A DNA stretch of 64,000 bases. Origin: Branchiostoma lanceolatum. Lineage: Eukaryota > Chordata > Leptocardii > Amphioxiformes > Branchiostomatidae. Position 1 is the first letter of the stretch. Each line of letters opens with the position of its first letter. A program made the position numbers and the translations under genes. A model generated the notes under the pieces. The model saw nothing but the letters and a program-made list of their open reading frames with translations. It was not told where the DNA came from and searched no databases. Shown piece after piece: positions 23,901-33,900 of the stretch. The stretch covers positions 25,491,925 to 25,555,924 of the forward strand of contig NC_089725.1 of the NCBI RefSeq assembly GCF_035083965.1. Reading direction: 5' to 3'.

Positions 23901-26309
23901 GAATGATTATGTTGATTGCATAATACTGTTATTGTTATTGAATGTAATAAGAAAATGCTTCATACAATCTTTAAATTTAGTGCATAAAATCCAATAAACA
24001 TTAGACTCAGTCCTGTCAACCGTGTTGAAGTCCGTCTTCATGGTTGCTGTAATAATTTCCCCCCTCAGGACAAGCGTTTGATGTCAATGTGGCGCCGGAG
24101 CCAGGCCAGGTGAATGTGATGATGCAGCTAGGCTACGACGAGTTGCGGATGATCATTGAGTGGGCACGAAAAGTCCCTGGGTTCAACGAACTGCAGATGG
24201 AGGACAGAATGGCCCTTCTAAAGAGCTCTTTCATGGATCTGAACTGCCTCCGACTTTCTTACAGGTAAGACCACCATTGGAAGCCAAGTGTTGCAAAAGT
24301 ATGCACATATAAGTCAGTGTTTTAAGTATTTTAGTTGTCTTGAGAACAAAACACTGTTAGATAGATTTCATGATGGTGGCAGGATCCTGTATGCTACTAA
24401 ATTGGACACAAGGTGGGGGGAAAGTTCAGAACTAGTTTACCCTAGAACATGTAAACTAGGCTTGTGCACGCTAGCCTTGGCTAGGCTAGCGTGCACAAGA
24501 CCAAGAGGTCACAGGTTCGATTCCTGGTGTTCTTGGCTAGACGTTGTGTCCTTGGGAAAGGCCCTTTACACATCCTTCCTCACTCCACTTAGGTGTAAGA
24601 GTGGGTACCTGGCTTTGGTTGGGGAGGTAAAAGGCAGTGAAAGCCTTCCAATACCGATGGTCACTGCCCTAGACACAGTGGGACCACCCACTACCCCTAT
24701 GGCCTAAAGAAAAAGGCTATGATTGACTACCTTTGCCTTATGTACATGACGAGCTGCACATTGGTGGTAAGAGGTGATTGAAATGTGATTCTGTCACATC
24801 AGGTGTCTGCCTTGGCTACCAAAAGTCTACTTTGGCCACGGTGTTGTGCTGTCGGTTGAGGAGACTGCGAGTCTGGGCTGGAACAGAGACATGATCACCC
24901 TGTGGGAACAGTACGTGGAGCGACTGCAGGAGATGAAGGTGGACCACGTGGAGTTCTGTCTGCTCAATGCCTTGGTTCTGTTCTATCCAGGTGAGCCATT
25001 CGGCATACGTAGCCAAATGTGTGTCTACATTGTCGTTAGGATTTGATGTCTTTATATATGCAAATAAACAAACAAACAAACAATCAATTTGCTCAAAACT
25101 TGATTGCATTTCACAATTTGTGAGTCGTGGCCACTCAGATTCTAAAAGGCAAATTGTGAAATGTGATCAAGTGTTGAAGCAAACTGTTTGTTTGTTTATT
25201 CGCATATATACAGACATCATATACTAAAATGACAGCAGTAATACAAATATATAGTAATGTGGTTATTTGTGGGCTTCTCACAAACTTAAGAATATGAAAA
25301 TGCTAGCATTGTAGTTACAAGGTGTAGATACATATTTAGCAAAAAAATTAACTAACAATTTCATTGATGAGCACTCAAAGAATCTAAATGGGATGTTGTA
25401 TCAAAGGGGACAGTCATGGAAACATTTAGAAAAGAAAGCAAGGAGTGTTTTCATGAGTTCTTCATATTCCTTCCAGATGCCTCTGGTTTGAAGGACAAGC
25501 CTAAGGTGACAAGTCTACAGGGTGATGTACTGAAGAGCCTGCGCCATTACACGGTGTCCAGGTTTAACGATTCCAGAAGGTTTGCTCCTTTCTTACACAC
25601 ATTTTCCTCATTTGTACCCTGACATTGGTTAGGGGGACCTGCAGGCAACTATCTAACCTCTGAGACCAGACCACAAGTATGCATGAAAGTCTAGACAAAA
25701 GGTGTATCTTCATTTTCACCAGCTTAAATGTTGAATGAAGGCGAAACAAAAACTTATGATCAGCAGTCAGGTGCATTGCCAGTTGGATGTTGATTTTGGG
25801 GCTTGGATTGTTCCAGGAAACTTTAACTGGTGTTCTTGATGTAAATCACTTATTCTTATGCAAGGTAACAGTTACTCAAACAGCTGGACAAAATTTGGAT
25901 ACTGTCAGACATTTCAGACAGCATCTTCTATCTTTTGACAATGACTGTAGGACAAACTGTAGTTACCAATTTTTAAACCAAAACTCTGAATTGATAGGTT
26001 AATGAGATGAAGACAATTTTAAGAAGTTTCCAGGATGCTGTCTGAATGTTGTCTGAAATGTCTGACCATTTCCAAATTTCATCCAGCTGCTTGAGTATCT
26101 TATTATCTGGATGTCTAAACTTCATAGACACTGCTAACCTCTGCTCCTTCTTTCACTGCTCCTTGTTCTTGTGGTTCAGACATGCGAAGATCCTGCTGAG
26201 GCTTCCAGCGCTGCGCACCTTCAGCTCCAAGGCCCTGGAGTCGTACCTGTCCATGGCACTGGACGGGGTTCTGAAGGTGGACGAGCTGGTGACCGAGATG
26301 CTGTCCTAG
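11927..26309 (+). CDS. Orphan nuclear receptor (complete; subfamily unassigned, NR7/NR8- or NR2/NR3-like)
   Basis: Six exons: 11927-12239, 23131-23364, 24069-24264, 24803-24990, 25477-25579 and 26180-26309, encoding 387 aa with a good initiation context (AACAACATGG). A short N-terminal domain precedes the DNA-binding domain. Its zinc ligands are C36, C39, C53, C56 and C72, C78, C88, C91, and the P-box is EGCKG, the type reading AGGTCA-like half-sites. The C-terminal extension [12 protein letters not shown] resembles the GGR box of monomer-binding receptors. The ligand-binding domain starts near residue 190 and has the signature [20 protein letters not shown] (W214 onward), with D-R where most receptors have [13 protein letters not shown] and the terminal AF-2 helix [10 protein letters not shown] look RXR/ERR-like. 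I cannot place it in NR1-NR6, and amphioxus orphan groups NR7/NR8 are candidates. Intron 1 is 10.9 kb and transposon-rich. A 160-bp duplication copies the exon 2 donor. Confidence 0.93.
14690..15402 (+). mobile_element. Left copy of a ~713-bp TIR element, partner of the 15450-16171 copy
   Basis: The ends are GGCCCAATTTATACAGAG and the inverted ...GTGTGTAAATTGGCCC. GATATCT motifs repeat near both ends (subterminal repeats). It carries an open frame at 14853-15194 (113 codons, starting [15 protein letters not shown], basic [12 protein letters not shown] stretch), described separately. No TSD is visible for this copy alone. Confidence 0.7.
14853..15194 (+). pseudogene. Short transposon-borne ORF (113 aa), possible truncated transposase N-terminus
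   Basis: The product has a hydrophobic N-terminal stretch ([18 protein letters not shown]), a strongly basic segment ([12 protein letters not shown]) and ends with [18 protein letters not shown]. The same ORF, differing at a few bases and frameshifted near its end, occurs mirrored at 15688-16008. It lies wholly inside a TIR element. The arginine-rich start loosely resembles Harbinger-type proteins, but I see no DDE core and do not assign a superfamily. Confidence 0.45.
15450..16171 (-). mobile_element. Right, inverted copy of the ~720-bp TIR element with TAA TSD
   Basis: This is almost the exact reverse complement of 14690-15402, separated from it by about 47 bases. TAA precedes (15447-15449) and follows (16172-16174) the element, a 3-bp TSD of the type used by PIF/Harbinger transposons. 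The pair forms a potential 1.48 kb foldback structure in intron 1 of the receptor. Confidence 0.7.
15688..16008 (-). pseudogene. Mirrored copy of the transposon ORF (106 aa)
   Basis: It reads [15 protein letters not shown] like the 14853 ORF and stays parallel through [14 protein letters not shown]. After that point a one-base difference changes the frame. It is part of the inverted element copy, not a host gene. Confidence 0.45.
17997..18396 (-). mobile_element. hAT-like MITE, GTGCAC-rich family, copy 1 (5-bp TSD)
   Basis: The ends are CAGGGCTTGAAAT and the inverted ATTTCGAGCCCTG. CCGTG flanks directly on both sides (17992-17996 and 18397-18401). Both subterminal zones hold repeated GGTGCAC/GTGCACC motifs. 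Two relatives in opposite orientation occur at 41557-41936 and 43000-43363. It is non-coding. Confidence 0.75.
19270..20265. mobile_element. 996-bp TIR element (CCAAGGAGGTTTAATCA ends)
   Basis: CCAAGGAGGTTTAATCA at the left is matched by TGATTAAACCTCCTTGG at the right with one or two differences, and the similarity continues into GGAGAGAGCAC. TATTA flanks both sides (19265-19269 and 20266-20270). CTGGTGCAGATA is also inverted just outside (19242-19253 and 20273-20284), so the true ends may lie further out. The GC-rich interior has no transposase-like frame. A palindrome of the same motif lies at 52406-52439. Confidence 0.65.
21426..22482. mobile_element. 1.06 kb hAT-like non-autonomous element with 6-bp TSD
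   Basis: It begins CAGGGTGCGAAATAC and ends GTATTTCGCACCCTG. TAGAAA is duplicated at 21420-21425 and 22483-22488. Left subterminal repeats are GGTTGCCC-like and right ones are TTGCGC-like. No intact transposase frame is present. The interior includes a tandem array of TACCTCATTTGCATG-like units at about 22000-22150. Confidence 0.75.
22003..22150 (+). repeat. Degenerate tandem array with POU octamer motifs
   Basis: About six units related to GTACCTCATTTGCATG lie in 150 bp. Exact ATTTGCAT octamers (reverse complement of ATGCAAAT) sit at 22045-22052 and 22137-22144. ATTTGTAT (22025), ATTTACAT (22097) and ACTTGCAT (about 22115) are one-base variants. The array lies inside the element at 21426-22482. 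Confidence 0.6.
22798..23072. mobile_element. 275-bp element with 18-bp terminal inverted repeats
   Basis: GTACGTATTGTAGAATTT at 22798-22815 is exactly inverted at 23055-23072. The interior is AT-rich and non-coding. It ends 58 bases before receptor exon 2. I see no clear TSD. Confidence 0.5.
23357..23690 (+). repeat. Tandem duplication (~160 bp period) covering the exon 2 splice donor
   Basis: GCCTGATGGTTGGT occurs at 23357-23370, where it spans the end of receptor exon 2 and its donor, and again at 23517-23530. The following sequence (GACAGTTGGTCAGA, GTTCTAAGGAAGACATGC) also repeats with the same spacing. The second copy retains the GATG|GTTGGT donor. Confidence 0.75.
24431..24499. repeat. 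Two adjacent perfect hairpins in receptor intron 3
   Basis: CTAGTTTAC (24432-24440) pairs with GTAAACTAG (24451-24459). Immediately next, CTTGTGCACGCTAGCC (24461-24476) pairs with its exact complement at 24484-24499 across a 7-base loop. They abut the 5' end of the SINE at 24500. Confidence 0.6.
24500..24720 (+). repeat. tRNA-derived SINE in receptor intron 3
   Basis: A B box GGTTCGATTCC lies at 24514-24524 within a tRNA-like arm. The body TGTCCTTGGGAAAGGCCCTT ... CTCACTCCACTTAGG ... GGGTACCTGG is typical of tRNA-derived SINEs in aquatic animals. The A box is poor and partly replaced by the upstream hairpin. A second SINE lies at 31182-31440. Confidence 0.65.
25045..25218. mobile_element. 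174-bp hairpin MITE in receptor intron 4
   Basis: GATGTCTTTATATATGC at the left matches the inverted GCATATATACAGACATC at the right. Long inner arms follow, with (CAAA)n/(GTTT)n tracts and CACAATTTG/CAAATTGTG. The element begins 54 bases after the exon 4 donor. Confidence 0.6.
25864..26103. repeat. Inverted-repeat element in receptor intron 5 (relative of 11202-11331)
   Basis: GTTACTCAAACAGCTGGACAAA at the left is shortened here to its core, GTTACTCAAACAGCTGG. It is inverted at the right as CCAGCTGCTTGAGTA. TTTCAGACAGCATC and its inverse GATGCTGTCTGAA lie inside. It ends 76 bases before exon 6. Confidence 0.55.
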
Positions 26310-26431
26310 GAAGTGTCCTCACGACTTTATCGGCAAGCAGGCAGTTGGCTGCTTTGACTAAGGTGTCATTTTATGTAGTACATGTTCATGTTCTAAGAAG
26401 GGATGGGGCAGGAAGTAATGAAGTATTGTAA

Positions 26432-26515
26432 GGTAACAGTTACTCAAGCACCTGGATAAAATTTCAAAACGGTCAGACAACTCAGACAGCTTCTGCAGCT
26501 GTCTTTCGTCAGTGA
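26432..26515 (+). repeat. Solo half-copy of the GTTACTCAAGCA family
   Basis: GTAACAGTTACTCAAGCACC, a TGGATAAAATTTC continuation and CTGTCTTTCGTCAGT match the left half of the element at 11202-11331. No right half is found nearby. Confidence 0.55.
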
Positions 26516-26932
26516 CCTAAGGAGTATCTGGAGCCAATGAAGTATTGCATGCTCCCTGCACCTTTCAAATGCGACTTGTACAATGTAACAGTTACAATGT
26601 AGGTGTTTCTTACAGCTTGGCTTTATAACTACGTTACTAAATGTCACTTATACTTATAACACACAGATCTGTGAAAGCTGACCTATACATTTAGGTATCA
26701 CCTGATACTTAAAACTGTAAATAACTCTTCATACCACCATACAATTACAATATTTGGATAACTGGGTGAGAGCAGAACTGTTTTTTGTGGAAGGGCTTAA
26801 TATGTGCTGGCTAGAAAAATAGGTAGTACTACATATTTCAGCATATGCTAGCACCGAAAGCAAAGCAAGAACTTGCACAATAACCAATTACATTGCACAT
26901 GTTGTGCACCTTGAAAGCCATGCTGCAAGCTG

Positions 26933-26951
26933 ACACACACACACACACACA
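26933..26951. repeat. (AC)n microsatellite
   Basis: Nineteen bases of uninterrupted AC dinucleotide repeat. Confidence 0.9.
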
Positions 26952-29323
26952 GATATTTTGTGTTAACTGAATTGTGTCTGTTGTTCTTGAACAGTACATT
27001 TGTATACCCACCCTTTCTTTGAATCACAAACTTATAGTATGTCACAGAGAGAGCAAATGCTCCATCAGCTGATTTCTGCAGTCCCGTATCAGTCTTGAAT
27101 ATAGAAAATAACTCTAGTATCCATTGATTTACCAACCTGAAGATACTATTCATTTACCCATCAGTATCGTTCCCCTTAAAAATTTGATTTTTTTCAATGT
27201 GTAAAAGGAAATTTAAAGTTGCATTAAGTTTGCTTATATTGATGTATATGTATTGATGTGTTTTATCATTCCATGATTCACTGTTATTAATTTAAGTTAT
27301 TACCAAGATTGAATAATTTTAAAGGAGCGGAAAAAGGTTTTTAAAAGAGGGCAAAAGCGGTGAAGAAATTTTAGAATGCGATGCTGCCATTGTGATGATG
27401 AGAGAAAAGAGTGACCTGGAAAAAGGGGGTCATCTCCAGATCTTATGTTTTAGGCATGTTCTTTATAATCCATGGACAGTCAAATTTCATTGATGCACAT
27501 TTTGTGGACACAAAGTGCATGTCCATTTCAATATTTAAAATTATAACTAGAGTGATGTTATATGTATACATAGTCAAATATAAATTAAAAAGAAAAGTAT
27601 TTACTTGAAAAATTGAAAATAACTTCCACCAAAGTATACTTATATCAATACTTCCTCTTGCCAGAGTCTGGAGAGTGTTTGTAGACAATCACTGTGTAGA
27701 TGAAAGTAGAGAAATGTACAATATAACAAGAACTTAAGAAAATTCAAAAGAGTCCAAAAGGAAAAACATATCTAGATATCTATCATCATCTCTGAGTGAG
27801 CATAGAGATACATGTACTAACTTACTTCGTGAAAGCTGTGAATGGTTTGATGGTTTTGATACTCTGACAACACATTTTCATGGAACACATCTAAGATAAT
27901 CTTTGAGAACTGGGATTTCTGCTTTGAGCCTTGAGTAATCAAGAAGCTGCCTGACCTTTGACACTGTAATATCCCAGTGTATCACCTGTAGTATGTATTG
28001 GGTACAGAGAGGTACCTGTTGAGTTGAAATCACAGTAGTCAGGAAAAAAGATGTGTAATATGGTGAGTGCCTTTCTGTATGCTGGCTAGACAGGAAAAGG
28101 GTTTCTGGTGAGTTTGGTTTACACATAGTTTTAGAGATGGGGCACCATTATGCTTCTTTCTCAGTCATGCATCTCCTTAATCGTAAAACTTCCCCCTTTT
28201 TGTCTTAACATGATAGTGTGGTGAAAACTCTTGCTTACATGTGTATTTTACTCCTACATTCAGGGTTGGTGTATGTGTGAAGACCCTGGCTTACTTTACA
28301 TGGTCGCTAATTATAATATCGTTTGATTGAACTTCAATTATTGGGCAAACATTTCCATGTTTATTTCAGGCCCTAAAGACACAAAAGGCAATAAAACAAG
28401 AGGAGGAAAGGACAAGCAAATGATGTAATAACCTTTGATAAGAGCCAAGATTAATGCATAGTGGCACTGGGGTTACCAGTATGTAGGAAGTGGCAGTGAT
28501 GGTGCCAGAAACTAACTACTACTTAATACATAGTAAGGCAGTCATTTGCACAGCTGTTTGGCAATGATGTTATCAGAAGCCAGTGATCGGCTAACATACA
28601 TGTATGTATGGGAGTGATAATGCGACAGCTCGTAGAGTCCTCCCTCAAAGGGACGTTGTTTGTGTCATATTCCCAAAATGGCGCTTTCAAATTTTGTGAT
28701 GGAAAGGCATAGTTTTATTAATTGTGATTGCATAAATATTCTTGTTTTCATTCTGTCATATAGTATTATATGGAGCTTAGAGCCAGAGGACTTTAGAGTG
28801 AGGATATCATGAGGAGGTGTTTTGGATCAAAAGTTCTCTACATGTAGTGAGGATAACTCATCCTCCATACTGGAGAAAGGTTTAAATGTGTGTGCCTCTC
28901 CTCTGTGTTCAATTGTTAAAGTGAAAAATTGCCAGAAGTATGTGTCATTTTTAGTATTTGTGGACATATGTTGGTGTTTTCCCTTTCTTGTAGATTTCTT
29001 TCAGTATACCCATAGCCAAGATAATCACTGTATCCAAGAGAATTACTGAATGTGCTCAACATCTTTCAGTAGGTCAACATGTTTAGTTTAGCAGAGAATG
29101 TGTGGAATGGGTCTCTAGGAAAACTTGTAAGCATTTTCAAATGAAGTCTGATTTATGTATTTCTACTTTCTTTGTTTTATGGAATTTGCATTACCGGTAT
29201 AGAGAAGGTCATTTGTATTCAGCAACAACCTGGCATCTTAAGACCTGTGCAAACCGTAAGATGAAAAAGTGGTGTGGAGCGTACATTAACAATGCTGCAT
29301 TTTTGTAGGAAAGTTACTTCAAG

Positions 29324-29426
29324 TAGCCTGGGTGCCATCCTCCGTAGTAACAGCTGGCTCAATCTTTCCCTTGCTAACCACAGAAGGATTGAGCTGCGGT
29401 TACTACAGAGGATGGCACCCAGGCTA
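29324..29426. mobile_element. 103-bp MULE-like hairpin MITE with perfect 9-bp TSD
   Basis: The terminal repeats are TAGCCTGGGTGCCATCCTC and its complement, and inner arms (GTAGTAAC.. and CTCAATC..) also pair. TACTTCAAG is duplicated exactly at 29315-29323 and 29427-29435. A 9-bp TSD is typical of Mutator-like transposons. Confidence 0.8.
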
Positions 29427-29496
29427 TACTTCAAGAGGAAAGCTAGGTAATCTCCCTCAATTCTCGCAATGTAGCATGGCCAGAAGATGCTCAGGT

Positions 29497-29649
29497 CACA
29501 ACAATGAATTGGTAGCCATTTAGCATCCTTGTTTAAATTCAACAGACCACAACAATGAATGGGTAGCCATCTAGCATCCTTGTTTAGATTCAACAGATCA
29601 CAACAATGAATTGGTAGCCATCTAGCATCCTTGTTCAGATTCAACAGAT
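29497..29649. repeat. Minisatellite: three tandem 51-bp units
   Basis: CACAACAATGAAT starts units at 29497, 29548 and 29599, an exact 51-base period. Units differ by only a few substitutions. Because 51 is a multiple of three, the minus strand stays open and would encode a repeated 17-residue unit (LNLNKDARWLPIHCC core). I regard this as a by-product unless transcripts show otherwise. Confidence 0.85.
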
Positions 29650-30874
29650 AGTCTGCTTTGTAGGTTGCTTCTCCTAACCAAGTAGGCTGCACTGAAATAG
29701 ATCAATCTCAGGCTAGGCAGAAGTAAAGATAATAAACTAATAGTTCTTGTAATTGGCAATGCTCATTCCAATACATGGCTACCTCAGGTCTGTAGTGGAA
29801 CATTTCTGCAGCTATGATCATATGCACCCTCAGCCACCATTGAGGAGGATACATGTACTCCGAATGGGAAAAACCGGTGAAGCCATCCTCCGGAGATGTA
29901 CACACACTTTAAGAGAGGGTCCATGAACATTTTACAAGATTTGCTCAATTTACAATGATCGTATAACGACTGTGACCGGTCCCTTAACCAACTGTACAGG
30001 ATGTAATCTTTTGAATCTTTAAGGGTTACATATCTCTTATAATACTCCATAATTTCAAGCCTTTTCATCAATGTATTTCTGGACATAAGTACAGTATACA
30101 GTGAGTGTCCCTTCCTTGTTTGTGTTTTCCAGTGTTTGAAGCCTTCAAATGAATTGTCAATTTGTCAATCATGATTATATTATGACTATAGTTCTGGTGA
30201 AATTGTCTTGTTGACTACACTTATAGACTAAATCATTTTGAAAGTCTCAGATCTGTGAGGCATGCTTCTGTCAAGTATAGTGTCTACAATCAACGCTGTA
30301 TGTTTAATGCTGCATAATCTATAGAAATATATTGAAATCTGTGTTGATGTAATGGAATAAATGTTATTTTCCTTCAAAACGGTGTGACATCATTTCATTC
30401 ATACTGTTGTGTGATCGGAAGTGCCAAAGCAGTTGTGCGTACAAGACATTGTGATGCTCTTCTCACTTCTTGCTTTCTTTCTGCAATTCAAGTCTGAAAA
30501 ATCCAAACCTTACTGTCTTACTGTCCAACTATGAAAGCAACTATTGCTGACATAAGTCTGTTTTAGATAAAACAATAATTAGCACAAGGACCAAAGCTTC
30601 ACAGACTTAGACGGCAGTTTATTGTTGCGTAGCAAATAAAACAGTCCACATCATGTGTCTTTCAGTGTAACAAAGATATGTGATGACCAGCCACTGTCTG
30701 AATTGGTAAGAGGATTGTATACTTGTACAGGTGTTTCAGGTAACTTGTGCAAAGGAAAGTCTCCATTGCATCCCTAGATGTAGATTATCAAGCACACTCA
30801 GCACTACTTATGTCCAATCACGTAAAGGTACCGGTATGTACACAACAAGAATATTTGATATTTCATAATCTCTT

Positions 30875-30880
30875 TTTATT
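30875..30880 (-). other. Polyadenylation signal of NDUFS2
   Basis: TTTATT on the plus strand reads AATAAA on the minus strand, about 118 bases beyond the NDUFS2 stop codon. Confidence 0.6.
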
Positions 30881-30997
30881 CCAGAGATGATAGCAGTAGT
30901 AAACCTGATAACATACCAAGGATGGCATTCATAAAACTACATGGGGGGTTCAAGACAACAGAAAATATGCTTTCAAAAGAGCTGTGGTCATAAGATC

Positions 30998-33900
30998 TCA
31001 GCGATCAATTTCTCCAAACACAACATCAAGTGTTCCTGCAAGGGAGGCAAAAAAACCTCAGTCAGCACTGTTTAACAACCTGCAAAATGGTAATTTACAA
31101 CATGAGAGGCAAAAGTCTATGCATGGTTGTTTATGCAGCAATGCTAAATGCTGCTATTTGGCCTTTTTCTCAACAAAGGGTGGCAAGGTGGTCTTATGGT
31201 TGGGGTAGTTGACTTATAATCTAAAGGTTCTGGGTTCGAATCCCTAGCAGGCCCTAATGGTGTGAGCTTTGGAAAGGCACTTAACACCAGTCCTATTTCC
31301 TCACTCTACTCAGCTTCATTTAGGCACATCCTCTCGGGTGGAATGTAAATCCAGAGGACCCATGTTTTAGTAGAGCCACAACTTGAGCACGTAAAAGATC
31401 CAACCACTGTGACACTTATCGAAAAGAGTAGGGGTCTATCCGGGTGGAAGTGTATCAAGCCTATCAGTTTGATTTTACGCAGCTTGTACTTACTGTACAA
31501 ATCTAGTGTGTTATGCCTAAAGCCAGATTACCTGTCATGCAGAACAAACAAACAAACGTACTCACCTATGATGGCGACCACATCAGCAAGCATGTGGCCT
31601 TGGGACACCTTGTCCAGTCCAGCCTGAAAGGGAGATGGTGACAAGTGATTTAGGCAGAAAAGCAGCATACACACATTGAAGCTTACTTGATCTTTAAGCA
31701 AGTCAACTTTCAAGCACTGGTCATAGCAAATATATATATATATACGTCTTAAGTTTTAACATTACAACAGAGAGTCACTGCTGCTGAGGCAAAGAGAATG
31801 GCCAAAAAAGCTGTCAGAATCTTCACAATATGACATGCTATACTCGGAGGCAGTGTTCTCACCAGGATTTTTTCACAGCATAGGGGTCAGGGACAGAAGG
31901 CCAACTTTACACGGCGCAAGTCACACATAGAGGGCTGGAGATATGACCAGAGTAGGGAGTCTGGCATGTTCCCCCCCGAAAATTCTTAAATTCACAAGCC
32001 AAGGAGACACTATTTCCTGCATTTTGAGGGATAAATTTTGTGAAGTTAAGTTTGTCACAGCCGCATTCTAAAGCCAAATATGAACTTTTTATAAGATTCA
32101 TGAAGGGTCACAAGGTTCTTCCCAGAAAGAAACACCCCTATGCTGGTTGAAACACAGCATATGGGTCAAGATCACAGCATAGGGGGTCCAAATCACAGCA
32201 TAGGGGGCCCCTATGCTGAAAAGGCCTGGAGAGAACACTGCTCGGAGGACTGGCCGTCAACCACTACATGTTAGGTGTAATTTGAGGGGAGGTGGCTGTG
32301 TGGTCTCAGAACATATGATAATACAAACATACGAGCACCAATACCCTATATCATGACTTAAAAGAGTGGCAGCAATAGTATACTCACCAGGTGGGCGAAG
32401 CCAGGTGCCTTGATCTTACACCTGTAGGGTCTGCTGGATCCATCTGACACCAGGTAAACACCAAACTCACCCTGGAATCAAACAAATGGCTGTATTGTAT
32501 CACGGTGCAGTTATACGGTGTGTGAATAGACCACTTGAAACTTGTAGCGGCTTACTCAAGTCAGCTTTCTTAATGTTCAGGAATGAGGTACTAGAGACAG
32601 CTCTTACAGCGACACCATGTATGTCTTTGAGTTTCGGAAGATATCATTAGCTGATTTAATGTTTAAAATATGTGCAACCCATGCAAAAATAATAATTCTG
32701 GTAATATCAGTCTATGATGGTACTTAGAAAAATGTAGGAGAGTCTATCTTAGCTTTTTCGTATGTTGAATAAAGATTGGGCAAAACCACTTACTACATCA
32801 ACCCCCCCCTTATTCAATGAGTTAATCAGCCAAGCACTCCTGCTTTTTATAAATCAAGTAAAAGAGTGTCTTAACACCTGCTAGTATAACCCAGATGAAC
32901 TACATACCTTCGGTGCCTCTATGGCAGTGTAGGTTGACCCAGGAGGCACCATGTAACCCTCTGTGTAGAGTTTGAAGTGGTGAATCAGGGCCTCCATGGA
33001 CTCCTTCATCTCAGCACGTCTGGGCGGGGTGATCTTGGCATCGTCCACCTGGGTTAGAGCACAGATTCAACTTAAAACCTGTTTGGACTACTGTTTGCAT
33101 TAAGTCTCATTGCACATAGCTGACCAGGATCTTTGTCATGTATTGTTATCATCATATATGTTAGACTTGTCCAGGTGTCACATGTCTGTAAAGAACATCC
33201 AATTCAGCCCTTGGGCTGCAAAATGCTCTTTAATAAAACCCATTATCATTATTCTATGGCCTTCCAATCTTCTCCAGACCATGGTTGGGAGTCAGTCGTG
33301 CGCAATGTAATCTCTGGTCGGGTGTTGGTTGGTGACGTTGCCTACAAGTCTTTTAAAGTTGTCTGCACTAGCTGACTATGAATTTAGACAAATCACACTC
33401 AGGAAAGTCATCTTCTTCTCAGATGTGATCAGAGGAGCAGACTGGAGCTAGAATAGTATGGATTCCAGCCGACTCCCAACCCATCAACGACTTTGGTTGG
33501 GAGCAAAGTCATGGGAAGTTCCTGAATGTCTGACAGGAGCTTTATGTTCATTGACAGGTATAGCAGTAGGAAAAAACTGAACAACTAAGATTATAGCACC
33601 TTGATCTCTCCTTCAGGCATCTTGTTCAAACACTGGTGAATGATGTGCAAGCTTTGCCGCATCTCTTCCATACGGATCAAGTATCTGTTGCAGAAAGAGG
33701 AAATATACAAATCTCACAATAAAGGATTTTGTTTCTCTATATTCAGGTAATGCTGTTCAAAAATACGTAAAACTCTCTACTTAAGAAAGAATGGTTACGT
33801 TCTAATGGTTTGATACATCTTGGACATTGAAATGCACAGTAATTGTTGTTGCAGAAATCTTTCATAGTACATGTACCTTACTTAAAGCTGTTGCATGTTT

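Larger units (their letters stand above)
26310..30361 (+). other. 3' UTR and/or intergenic region downstream of the nuclear receptor
   Basis: No coding exon is supported here. Candidate AATAAA signals lie at 28390-28395 and 30356-30361, so the receptor 3' UTR could be 2 to 4 kb. The region also holds the repeats at 26432-26515, 26933-26951, 29324-29426 and 29497-29649. The next gene (NDUFS2) converges from the right. Confidence 0.45.

Noticed and set aside
29219..29692. 157-codon minus-strand frame
   Set aside because: It runs through a MITE and a 51-bp minisatellite; no domain, no splice partners.
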